Assembly: GCF_000250655.1 (NCBI RefSeq)
Contig: NC_016935.1
Coordinates: 2,188,001 to 2,252,000 of the forward strand
Length of the DNA: 64,000 nucleotides
Reading direction: 5' to 3'
Source: Paenibacillus mucilaginosus 3016
GTDB lineage: Bacteria > Bacillota > Bacilli > Paenibacillales > NBRC-103111
A model generated the notes under the pieces. The model was not told the DNA's origin. It ran no database searches and saw only the letters and a program-made list of their open reading frames with translations. A program made the position numbers and the translations under genes. Below, one piece after another: positions 49,499 to 58,127 of the stretch (position 1 is its first letter; each line of letters opens with the position of its first letter).

Positions 49499-50683
49499 AT
49501 GGAGACGGAGATGAAGGACAGCCGCACAGGCGGAGCGGGGAACGACCCAAGCCCCACCCGGGCGGATTTTGAGAAGGCGGCACGCTTCGTATTGGAGGTG
49601 ATCGACCGCAATCTGCCGGTATTCCGGGATACCTACCCGGCACCGGCCAGCGAGGGGGACGTATATCCCGCCATCGATAACATCGAATGGACTTCAAGCT
49701 TCTGGACGGGCATGCTCTGGCTGGCTTACGACCTGACCGGCGAAGCGAAGTACAGGGAGGCGGCGGAATACCAGCTTGCAAGCTACCGAAAGCGCATTGA
49801 GGAGAGAATCGAGACGCAGACGCATGACCTCGGCTTCCTGTATTCGCTCTCTGCGGTGGCCGAGTACAGACGGACCGGCAGTGAAACGGCGAAGGAGACC
49901 GCGCTCAAGGCGGCGGATCTGCTTGCGGCGCGCTACTTTCCCCAAGCGGGCATCATTCAGGCATGGGGCGATCTGAACGACCCCGAGCAGTGCGGACGCA
50001 TGATCATCGACTGCCTGCTGAACCTGCCGCTCCTCTATTGGGCTTCGGAGGTTACGGGTGAGCCGCATTATGCCGAGTATGCGAGGACTCATGCGGCGCA
50101 GGCCGCCAGGTACATTGTCAGAGAGGACGACACCACCTACCACACCTTCTATATGGATGTCGAGACCGGGGCGCCGAAGCACGGCAGCACGCATCAGGGC
50201 TATGCGGACGATTCCTGCTGGGCCCGAGGCCAGGCGTGGGGGATGTACGGCTTCCTGCTGAGCTATCTCTATACCGGGGATGAATCGATGATCTCTCTGT
50301 CCAAGCGGCTGACGGATTACTTCCTCACCCGTCTTCCGGAGGACGGCGTCGCCTACTGGGATCTCGTCTTCACGGAAGGCACGGAGCAGGAGCGGGACAG
50401 CTCGGCTTCGGCGATTGCGGTGTGCGCCATGCTCGAGCTGACGAAGCATCTGCCGGCTGCCGATCCCGATAAGCGCGGATATGAGGACCGGGCGCTGGAG
50501 ATCCTCGCTTCGCTTGGGCGAAGCTTCACGACGGCGGAGCTGCCGCACTCGAACGGCGTGCTGAAGCATGCGGTCTACAACAAGCCGCGGGGGATGGGCA
50601 TCGACGAATGCTGCATCTGGGGCGATTACTTCTACTTCGAAGCGCTGGTCCGCGTGCTGAAGAACTGGAAGCCCTACTGGTAA
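49499..50683 (+). CDS. Glycoside hydrolase family 88 unsaturated glucuronyl hydrolase
   Basis: GH88 enzymes hydrolyse the unsaturated uronic acid left at the end of oligosaccharides by polysaccharide lyases. The 394-residue protein has the alpha/alpha barrel with DNIEWTSSFWTGMLWLAYDLTGEAKYREAAE, ETQTHDLGFLYSLS, DLNDPEQCGRMIIDCLLNLPLLYWASEVTGE (with the catalytic Asp), and HQGYADDSCWARGQAWGMYGFLLSYLYTGDE. There is no signal peptide. Its presence implies that lyase products enter the cell, linking it to the alginate-lyase-fold enzyme and the heparinase-like protein. The start follows GAGAGGAGCAAAGAGAAA. Confidence 0.93.
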   Translation: METEMKDSRTGGAGNDPSPTRADFEKAARFVLEVIDRNLPVFRDTYPAPASEGDVYPAIDNIEWTSSFWTGMLWLAYDLTGEAKYREAAEYQLASYRKRIEERIETQTHDLGFLYSLSAVAEYRRTGSETAKETALKAADLLAARYFPQAGIIQAWGDLNDPEQCGRMIIDCLLNLPLLYWASEVTGEPHYAEYARTHAAQAARYIVREDDTTYHTFYMDVETGAPKHGSTHQGYADDSCWARGQAWGMYGFLLSYLYTGDESMISLSKRLTDYFLTRLPEDGVAYWDLVFTEGTEQERDSSASAIAVCAMLELTKHLPAADPDKRGYEDRALEILASLGRSFTTAELPHSNGVLKHAVYNKPRGMGIDECCIWGDYFYFEALVRVLKNWKPYW

Positions 50684-50779
50684 GCCGGACGGAGCACGTA
50701 AAGTGACGTAAGGGAACCATGCGAACCCGCGGAGCATCATCCCCTCAGCGCGGGTGCGCAGTACGGTTCCCTATAGCAG

Positions 50780-50808
50780 GTCCCTGCAGCCATGCCTGCA
50801 GGGACTTT
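50780..50808 (+). terminator. Terminator after the GH88 gene
   Basis: GTCCCTGCA pairs with TGCAGGGAC, followed by TTTCC. An outer GGGAACC/GGTTCCC pair at 50713 and 50765 lies just before. Confidence 0.75.
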
Positions 50809-50948
50809 CCTGTATGCTTAAGAGACGCGTGAGCAGCCGTCCGGCCGAACCGTGCTGGAGTCTGCTGGAATCCGGCCGAAACGGTAGGTAAGTCCGCCGG
50901 AACCTGCTATGATAATACAAATGACATGCTTACAAGGAGCGGAACCCC

Positions 50949-52742
50949 GTGTACAGGTCGACCTTCTCGCGTCTGCGCAAAAGCATTTTCGCCAAATTCA
51001 CCTTGTCTTTCATTCTCGTGGGACTTCTTCCGCTGCTGGCCCTGAGCTATCTGTCGCTCAACACCTTCAGCGGCTACATGGAACGGTACACGGTCAACAA
51101 CTATGAACAAATGCTGCTGTACGCCGGACGTAACGTCGACGACATGTACGCCAAGTACAATAATATCTCCAAGGTGATGTATTCGTACGGAGTCGAGGGC
51201 AGGTACGGTCATCTCGGGGAAGCGATCTCCGCCCAGAAGAAGACGGGGGATTACCGGCTGGCCTCCACGGTGGACGACTTCCTCCGCACAGTACTGTATA
51301 CGGACAGCTACCTGCAGAATATCTTCTTCGTGTTCCCGGACGGCACGACCCAGCGGCTGACCAAGGAGAACAAAAGCATGGATTTCCGGGTTTCGTTCCC
51401 GGCCCCCGAATGGAAAACTGAGCTGCTTCAAGACAGCAGGAATCTGGCCTTTTTCCCGTCCCACAAGCAGACCTACCATACCGGGACGAACCCTCCGGTC
51501 ATGACCTTCGCACGCAATCTCCTGGACATCTCCATGGCCGGCCTGCAGGAGCATATCGTGGGTACGCTCTATATGGATGTGGGGATGGGGGCGTTCGACG
51601 AGATATTCGGCCAGCTGGCGCTGAATCCGAAGGATACGGTGTATGTGCTGGACGGCAGCGGGAATGTGCTGTACAGCAACCGGTCGGAGCGGATCGGACA
51701 GGTCTATACGCCTGCCGAGTCCGGCGAATACCTGCGGACCGAGCGGGAGATCGCAGGGAACGGCTGGAAGGTCGTCGGGGAAATCTACAAGGAAGAGCTG
51801 TTCCGGACCGTCACCCAGATGATGAATACCGTCCTGGTCGTGATTCTGCTGTGTGCCGTCTCGCTGCTCATCGTCGCGCTCCTGTTCTCGAGGCGCTTCT
51901 CAGGTCCGATCCGCTCCATTACCCGCGAGATGACCAAGGTGGAATCCGGGAACTTCGACACTCGGGTGACGGTGAAGACGGATGACGAGATCGGGCTGCT
52001 CGGCCGCGGCTTCAACAAGATGGTCGTGCGGCTGCAGAGCTATATCGACGAGGTGTACGTGGCGCAGATCAAGCAGAAGCAGGCGGAGCTCAGCGCCCTG
52101 AAGAGCCAGATCCGGCCCCATTATCTGTACAACACGCTCGAAGTGATCCGAATGAGCGCCGTGGCCAACGATGACCAGGAGGTCGGCGACATGATCCTCT
52201 CGCTGTCGCATCAGCTCAAATATGTGCTGGATTACGGACAGGAGACCGTGACCCTCCTCGACGAAAAAAGCAATATCGAGCAGTACTTCCGCCTGATGGT
52301 GTACCGGTACGGCGAGCACCGGCTCTCGCTCGATTTTCGGTTCGACGCCGGCCTGCTCGGTGCGGCGGTGCCCAAGCTGTCCATCCAGCCGCTGGTCGAG
52401 AACGCGGTTTATCATGGGATTATGCCGAAATCCGGCAAGGGGAATATCCGCATTACGGCCGAGCTGCTGCCCGGGGAGCTTCTCTGCATAACCGTGGACG
52501 ACGACGGAGTCGGTATGACCGAAGAGACGCTCGAGAAGGTCCGGAGCAAGCTCGGGAGCCGCACGGCAGGCGAGTTCGGGAGCATCGGTCTGAAGAATGT
52601 GCATGACCGCATCCAGGGGCTGTATGGAGGGAACTTCGGGATCGAAGTGAGCTCCAGCCGCCATATCGGGACATCCATACGGATGACGCTGCCTTATCAG
52701 AAGGAGGGGAATGCAGATGCTGAACGCCATATTGGCGGATGA
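50949..52742 (+). CDS. Sensor histidine kinase, YesM type
   Basis: The 597-residue protein has two membrane helices (near 15-37 and 295-315) around a large extracellular Cache-like sensor. A HAMP domain (about 315-370: RRFSGPIRSITREMTKVESGNFDTRV), a His-kinase domain (QIRPHYLYNTLEVIRMSA, phosphorylated His 391) and a HATPase domain (NAVYHGIMPKSGKG, DDDGVGM, GSIGLKNVHDRI) follow. YesM/LytS-type kinases usually sense oligosaccharides or a binding protein and drive a YesN-type regulator. The GTG start follows AAGGAGCGGAACCCC. Its 3' end overlaps the regulator gene by 26 bases. Confidence 0.93.
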   Translation: MYRSTFSRLRKSIFAKFTLSFILVGLLPLLALSYLSLNTFSGYMERYTVNNYEQMLLYAGRNVDDMYAKYNNISKVMYSYGVEGRYGHLGEAISAQKKTGDYRLASTVDDFLRTVLYTDSYLQNIFFVFPDGTTQRLTKENKSMDFRVSFPAPEWKTELLQDSRNLAFFPSHKQTYHTGTNPPVMTFARNLLDISMAGLQEHIVGTLYMDVGMGAFDEIFGQLALNPKDTVYVLDGSGNVLYSNRSERIGQVYTPAESGEYLRTEREIAGNGWKVVGEIYKEELFRTVTQMMNTVLVVILLCAVSLLIVALLFSRRFSGPIRSITREMTKVESGNFDTRVTVKTDDEIGLLGRGFNKMVVRLQSYIDEVYVAQIKQKQAELSALKSQIRPHYLYNTLEVIRMSAVANDDQEVGDMILSLSHQLKYVLDYGQETVTLLDEKSNIEQYFRLMVYRYGEHRLSLDFRFDAGLLGAAVPKLSIQPLVENAVYHGIMPKSGKGNIRITAELLPGELLCITVDDDGVGMTEETLEKVRSKLGSRTAGEFGSIGLKNVHDRIQGLYGGNFGIEVSSSRHIGTSIRMTLPYQKEGNADAERHIGG

Positions 52743-54306
52743 CGAGCCGGTCATCATCCGGGGGCTCCGGAAGCTGATCCCCTGGGAAGAGCTCGGGGTC
52801 CGCATCGTCGGGGAGGCCTGGACGGGCCAAGGGCTGATGGATCTGATCGAACAGGAGAAGCCGGATCTGGTGATCACGGATATCAGCATGCCCGACGGCA
52901 CGGGCATCGATGTCATCAAGTGGGTCAACGAGCGGAAGCTCCGGACCAAAGTGATCTTCGTCAGCGCCTACCAGGACTTCGCCTATGCCAAGGATGCGAT
53001 TGCTTACGGGGCGGTCGACTATTTGGTGAAGCCGATCGAGAAGGACGCCCTGCTAGCCGCCATCGGGAAAGCCGTCCATCTGGTCCGGGAGGAGACGGAG
53101 GAGCTCGGCACGAAGGGCAGGCTGGCGGTCTATGAACAGAAGGATATGAGTTCCCAGGTCGAGGAGCTCTTCGACCGCCTTGCCAGGGGGGAGATCCGGA
53201 CGGAGGAGGCGAAGCGGCTGCTCGGGAAGCTGAAGGCCGAGCTGCCGTTCCCCTGCTATACCGCTCTGGAGCTGGAGCTCGAGGAGCATCACTCCGGAAG
53301 CTGGGAGGAGCATGAGAAGCGACTGCTGCTGTTCGCCGTCACGAATCTGTGCGAGGAGCTGGTGAAGGAGAAGGACGCCGTCGTGGTACTGGGCCGGACC
53401 GACGGCTTGTGCCTCATCGTCAACCACGCGCCGGGCCGGGATATGTTCCAGCTCGCGGAGGAGATGGTGGAGAAGATCCGCGGCTATCTGAAGACCGGCG
53501 TGACCGTAGGCGTAGGGGGGCAGGCTTCGGGGCTCGAAGGGATCCGGGCGTCTTACCTGGCTGCCCGCGAGGCGCTGCAGGCGAGTTATTTTGACGGTAC
53601 CGGACGGGCCCACCAGTGGATGCCCCCGCGGGAGACGGGCGCTTCGGCCTCCGGGTGGAGCGGCGGGCTGAAGGATTCCTTGCTGCAGTCCCTGCTGGCC
53701 AAGGAAGAGGAGGGGGCGCTGGAGATCCTCGGCGAGCTGTTCGAGCGGATCGCCCTGGAGGCCGGAGGCAGCAAGGAAGCTGCCGTGGCCAGCTGTTATA
53801 CGCTGCTCTTCGAGCTCATGGAGGGACTGCAGAAGGTGGGCATTGGCGCTCCCGCTTCGGCGCAGGAGCAGCAGGGCTGGCTGCGGACGATGCAGGGGTA
53901 CGGCCGGTTCGAGGAAGTGAAGCGGTTCGTCACGGGAGAGCTCCGGGGGATGCTCGGCAGGCTGCGGGCCGGCAGCGGGGCCAAGGAAGCGCAGCAGATG
54001 AAGCTGGTCAAGGACTACATCGAGGGGAACTACCAGGAGAATATCACGCTCGAGAGTATGGCCTCCTTGGTTTATATGAACCCTTATTATTTCAGCTCCT
54101 TCTTCAAAAAGCACACGGGTCAGAATTTCAAGCAGTACCTGACGGAAGTGCGGATGAACCGGGCGGTGAAGCTTCTGCTGCACACGGAGCTTATGATCTA
54201 CGAGATCGCCGAAGCGGTAGGCTACAACAATGCCCGCCAGTTCAGCGACATGTTCAAGAAGCAGTTCGGCAAGCTGCCGCATGAGTATAAGAGCGGACGG
54301 GCGTAA
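52717..54306 (+). CDS. Response regulator with AraC-type DNA-binding domain, YesN type
   Basis: The 529-residue protein has an N-terminal receiver domain (ILADDEPVIIRGLRKL, phospho-acceptor Asp 55 in LVITDISMPDG, SAYQDFAYAKDAI, Lys in VDYLVKPIEKD), a long middle region, and a C-terminal AraC double helix-turn-helix (YIEGNYQENITLESMASLVYMNPYYFSSFFKKHTGQNFKQYL, NARQFSDMFKKQFGKLPHEYK). It receives the phosphate from the kinase gene it overlaps and activates nearby promoters. Starts at 52711 and 52717 are both possible; the second has the better distance (nine bases) from AAGGAGG. Confidence 0.93.
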   Translation: MLNAILADDEPVIIRGLRKLIPWEELGVRIVGEAWTGQGLMDLIEQEKPDLVITDISMPDGTGIDVIKWVNERKLRTKVIFVSAYQDFAYAKDAIAYGAVDYLVKPIEKDALLAAIGKAVHLVREETEELGTKGRLAVYEQKDMSSQVEELFDRLARGEIRTEEAKRLLGKLKAELPFPCYTALELELEEHHSGSWEEHEKRLLLFAVTNLCEELVKEKDAVVVLGRTDGLCLIVNHAPGRDMFQLAEEMVEKIRGYLKTGVTVGVGGQASGLEGIRASYLAAREALQASYFDGTGRAHQWMPPRETGASASGWSGGLKDSLLQSLLAKEEEGALEILGELFERIALEAGGSKEAAVASCYTLLFELMEGLQKVGIGAPASAQEQQGWLRTMQGYGRFEEVKRFVTGELRGMLGRLRAGSGAKEAQQMKLVKDYIEGNYQENITLESMASLVYMNPYYFSSFFKKHTGQNFKQYLTEVRMNRAVKLLLHTELMIYEIAEAVGYNNARQFSDMFKKQFGKLPHEYKSGRA

Positions 54307-54489
54307 GAGGCCTGTTCCGCTTTTTATTTTATAAGAATTGGCGCTTAGCCATAGTCTGATGAAATCGTTATATTTTGATGCGTGCTTCCTTCGTCATTCA
54401 GTGTATTCACCAGAATTTGCAGTACCCCTGAATCAGAGCGGGTCGCATACTGGAGAGCATCCACCGTATGATGAAGGGAAAGTGAGCCA

Positions 54490-57400
54490 ATGAAACGCAT
54501 CGAAGATCTTCGTGCCTGGAGCGGGATGAATCTGCGGGTGGGAGAAGCGGCTGATGACGCCATACCAAGCGCTGCAGTGAGCCCGGGAGTGGAAGCCGTA
54601 TTCCAATATGACCACGCAGAGGACTGGAGGTCCTGGGAAGCGCTGGCCTTGGAAGTGTGGGTCCCGGCGGGTACTGTCGTGGAGCTTACGGTGAAAGTGT
54701 ACCCGCTGTGCATCGGCCGACCGGAATATATTCCGGTGACGACTGCCGTGCTGGCCGTTACGGGTCAAGGCTGGACTCCGGTGGAAGCCGCCTTCGAGCG
54801 GTTCGATGCCAAGCGGGCGGCGCCGGCCTTCTGGCGGCTGATCACCAAGGTCGGCCTGACGGTGAGGTACGCGAGCGGAGAACAGGCGGAACCCATGCCG
54901 ATCCGCCGCATCCGGCTACAAGCCAAGGGAGGCCTGCGGATGCATGCCGAGCGCCTCTCCAGGTCCGCCTTGCCGGGAGAGACGGTGCGGTACAATCTCA
55001 CCGTGCGCAACGAGTCGAAGGAGCGGCAGGCCGTGGTGCTCGGTGTCGAGCAGTACGGGTACGAGTCCATGGAGACGAGGCTGGAGCCCGCGATGCTGCT
55101 GCTGCAGCCGGGCGAGTCGGGAGAGGCGGCATTCACGGCAGTCATGCATGAGGGGATCGCGCCGGGGGGCTGCGAGGAGCATCAGCTCTATGCGCTGCCG
55201 AACGGGGATTCCAGCCGGGCGAAGCGCCTGAAGCTGTATACGGCCAGGGCGATGCCGCATCCGTATATTCTTCATACGGAAGCCGGCTGGGAAGAGGTGC
55301 AGCGCCATGTGCAGACGTACGCATGGGCGCGGAAGGAGCTGGAGGCTTGCGTCCGGACGGCTGAAGCATGGATCGTTCCCGAGACACGGGGCGCGGGCGA
55401 GCCTTATGCGTTCGAGCTTGCCGAACGCTTCAACCTCCATGCCGCATCCGTGGCCTGGAAGCTCACCGGCCGGCCGGAGTTCCGGGACAAGGCCGCTCTC
55501 CTGCTGAAGCGGTTAGCCAATGAGGAGAGCGGGTATCCGGCGACGGATTCCCCGTATCTTCACATCTATGCGGCGGCGGAAGAGCTGGAGCTGCGGACAC
55601 CGCGGGGGCCGAAGGTGTGCGGCGGGGGACTTATCCACGAAGGCGAATTCATGCTGGACGCCGCCTCCTGCTACGATCTGCTGCATGACTCCGGTGCCTT
55701 CTCGGCAGAGGATCACCGCCGCATCGAGTCCGCCTTCCGGATCTATATCGAGAAGGCGGACTGGATGATTACGGACGGGGATACGAACAACATCCCGTCC
55801 GGCGGCATGGCCGGAGCGCTGCTCTGCGCGCTGGCGATACAGGATATGCGCTGGGTGCGGCGGTTTATCGACGGGCCCGGGGGCTTCAAGGACATGGTGG
55901 CCGCAGGCGTTATGGATGACGGCTGGTATTTTGAAGGGGCGAGCAATTATGTGGTGCTCTTCGCGGATATGTTCACGAGGCTGGTGCATGCCTGCGAGCC
56001 GTGGGGGCTGGGGCTGAAGGACCTGCGGGTCCGCCCTGCCTACCGGAAGAACGCGATGCTGTCGCCCTGGACGGAGCGCACGGACCGGCCATTCCTCGGC
56101 ATGTCTTTCGACAAGCTCGGCCCGGTCACCCGGAACTACCGTACCGTCAAGGACGTGTGGGATGCGATGCTCCCGTTCACCGACGGCCGAGGCATCCTGT
56201 TCGGCGTGAACGACTCCACGGCCAAGGATATGGTCCGGTGGTACGACCTCGCCTACCATGTATGGCGGGATCCGTCTTATGTCTCGGTGATCCGGGGCGC
56301 GGACCGGCGGGACCTCCTGTACGGTGTCGGCGAGCTGCCCGAGCCGCCGGCCGATCACAGCGAGAGGTCCGCCTGTGCCGACAATACGGGGCTTGCCATC
56401 CTCCGCTCCCGCCGGGATGCCGCAGGGAACAGCGCCCCGATAACGGCGGTAATCAAGTACGGTTCGCACGGGGGCTATCACGGACATTTCGACCGTACGG
56501 CCCTTACCGCGCTGATGCGCCACGGGAAGAATGCATACGGGCCGCTGGCATCCTGGTACGGCTATGGTTCCTTCCTGTTCAAAATGTGGGTGCAGGCGTC
56601 CTTGTCCCATAATATGGTGGCGGTCGACCAGCGCATGCAGGAGCCGGCGGAAGCGAAGCGGCTGCTGTTTCACAGCGGCGAGATGCTTCAGGCCTGCGCG
56701 GTGGAGACGACGGCCCGGTGGATGGACCCGCCTTACGGCGGCCAGACCCCTTACCCGGAATCGTTCCCGGAGGAGCGGGGCTGGATTGAGGGAAGGGACA
56801 TGCCGGTTCCCCCGGTGCCGAGAGCTCAAGGGGATACGGGGACATCCTCCGAACCGGTGCTGCAGCGAAGGCTGGTAGCCGTGACGGATGACTATGTCGT
56901 GGTGGCCGACTATCTGAGAGGGGAAGAGGAGCATACCTTCGACTCCCTGCACCACTACCAGGGGTTCGAGGGGCTCGAAGCCCGGGAGCTGCGGCATCTG
57001 CGGCACACGGGCCAGATGAACGGGGATCCGTATGGAGCCGGCCAGTTCATCACGGACTGCGACTGGTATGCGTGCGGAGGACCGGCGAAGGTCCGTTTCT
57101 CCCACCATTATGACCGGCAGCGGGATGACAGCGCCGGCCGGCATATCCTGCACAATGAAGAGGGCAGGATGCATCTTCATCTTCACTCGCTTTGGCCCCC
57201 GCGTCAGGAGGTCATGACGGGCTGGTATGCGGAAGCGGACCCGGTGAACAAGCGCGTCACCTACGAAGTAACGGGCGACGGGGAGGTTCTGGCCGAGGGC
57301 CGGTTCGGGGCCTGGATTCTGGGCACCCGGCAGGTCAGCGTCCCCCTGGAGGGGACACGCGAGCTCCGCCTTCGCGTCACTGTCGACCGGTCGGTGAAGA

Positions 57401-57948
57401 AGACGGTGTTCTGGGGAGATCCGGTTGTCATCCTCGCTGACGGCCGGCGCCTGCCTGTGACCGAGCTCCCCGTCCGGTACGAGAACGTGGATAGGGGGAG
57501 CGGGGCAGGGACCGATTATTATGGAGGTCCGGTGCACCTTGCAGGCATGCCGTACCCGGCCGCGCTGCCGTTCGAGCCGCTCGATCCACAGCTTCCGGCC
57601 GCAGCCGTATTCGACCTGACCGGCGTGAAGGCCGCGTCGTTCGAGTCGGTTCTTGGCGGCGACTACCCGGCAGGCCTCGATCCGGCACGGAGGAAGACGG
57701 TCAGCATCCGCAGCAAGGGGAGGGAAGCTGCCTTCATCGCCATCCTGGAGCCGCATGAAGGAACGTCGGCCATCCGGTCGGCCGAAGCCTTCTCGGCAGA
57801 CCTCATCCGCGTCACGCTGACGGACGGCCGGGTCCAGGAGATCTCGATCCACGGCATGAACGGGGACGGGAAGGACCTGGGCATCCGGATCCGCGAGAGC
57901 AGGGACGGAGGGATGGTGCGGGAGGAAGAAAGCGGGCCTACGGACTGA
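54490..57948 (+). CDS. Heparinase II/III-like polysaccharide lyase (large, cytoplasmic)
   Basis: The 1152-residue protein has an N-terminal beta region (1-240), an alpha/alpha toroid (about 270-590: FELAERFNLHAASVAWKLTGRPEFRDKAALLLKRL, DTNNIPSGGMAGALLCALAIQDMRW) and a heparinase II/III beta-sandwich (about 640-1000: NTGLAILRSRRD, IKYGSHGGYHGHFDRTALTAL, WVQASLSHNMVAVDQRMQ). The His-rich GGYHGHFDRT motif is typical of these lyases. No signal peptide is seen, so it would act on imported acidic oligosaccharides. The exact PL family and substrate are unclear. The start follows GATGAAGGGAAAGTGAGCC. It is downstream of the two-component pair. Confidence 0.82.
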   Translation: MKRIEDLRAWSGMNLRVGEAADDAIPSAAVSPGVEAVFQYDHAEDWRSWEALALEVWVPAGTVVELTVKVYPLCIGRPEYIPVTTAVLAVTGQGWTPVEAAFERFDAKRAAPAFWRLITKVGLTVRYASGEQAEPMPIRRIRLQAKGGLRMHAERLSRSALPGETVRYNLTVRNESKERQAVVLGVEQYGYESMETRLEPAMLLLQPGESGEAAFTAVMHEGIAPGGCEEHQLYALPNGDSSRAKRLKLYTARAMPHPYILHTEAGWEEVQRHVQTYAWARKELEACVRTAEAWIVPETRGAGEPYAFELAERFNLHAASVAWKLTGRPEFRDKAALLLKRLANEESGYPATDSPYLHIYAAAEELELRTPRGPKVCGGGLIHEGEFMLDAASCYDLLHDSGAFSAEDHRRIESAFRIYIEKADWMITDGDTNNIPSGGMAGALLCALAIQDMRWVRRFIDGPGGFKDMVAAGVMDDGWYFEGASNYVVLFADMFTRLVHACEPWGLGLKDLRVRPAYRKNAMLSPWTERTDRPFLGMSFDKLGPVTRNYRTVKDVWDAMLPFTDGRGILFGVNDSTAKDMVRWYDLAYHVWRDPSYVSVIRGADRRDLLYGVGELPEPPADHSERSACADNTGLAILRSRRDAAGNSAPITAVIKYGSHGGYHGHFDRTALTALMRHGKNAYGPLASWYGYGSFLFKMWVQASLSHNMVAVDQRMQEPAEAKRLLFHSGEMLQACAVETTARWMDPPYGGQTPYPESFPEERGWIEGRDMPVPPVPRAQGDTGTSSEPVLQRRLVAVTDDYVVVADYLRGEEEHTFDSLHHYQGFEGLEARELRHLRHTGQMNGDPYGAGQFITDCDWYACGGPAKVRFSHHYDRQRDDSAGRHILHNEEGRMHLHLHSLWPPRQEVMTGWYAEADPVNKRVTYEVTGDGEVLAEGRFGAWILGTRQVSVPLEGTRELRLRVTVDRSVKKTVFWGDPVVILADGRRLPVTELPVRYENVDRGSGAGTDYYGGPVHLAGMPYPAALPFEPLDPQLPAAAVFDLTGVKAASFESVLGGDYPAGLDPARRKTVSIRSKGREAAFIAILEPHEGTSAIRSAEAFSADLIRVTLTDGRVQEISIHGMNGDGKDLGIRIRESRDGGMVREEESGPTD

Positions 57949-58042
57949 CTGGCGCCTGTATGCCAGGTTGATTTTTTTGTTGAATGCCGATCACAGGGTT
58001 TCCAGTGCCTTCCAACTCCTTAAAAATCCGCACAAGCTCCTT

Positions 58043-58078
58043 AAAAAACAGCATGCCGCCCTATGGTATGCTGTTTTT
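58043..58078 (+). terminator. Terminator of the heparinase-like gene
   Basis: AAAACAGCATGCC pairs with GGTATGCTGTTTT around CCTAT-like loop bases, followed by TTTTTGC. Confidence 0.85.
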
Positions 58079-58127
58079 GCTGCGGAAATGTAACCGCATT
58101 CAGTTCAGTGAACGGGAGGGACTGCAC

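Noticed and set aside
47271..49781. 836-codon minus-strand open frame opposite the GH31 gene
   Set aside because: Antisense shadow of a real GH31 gene; Arg/Pro/His-rich with no motif or ribosome binding site.
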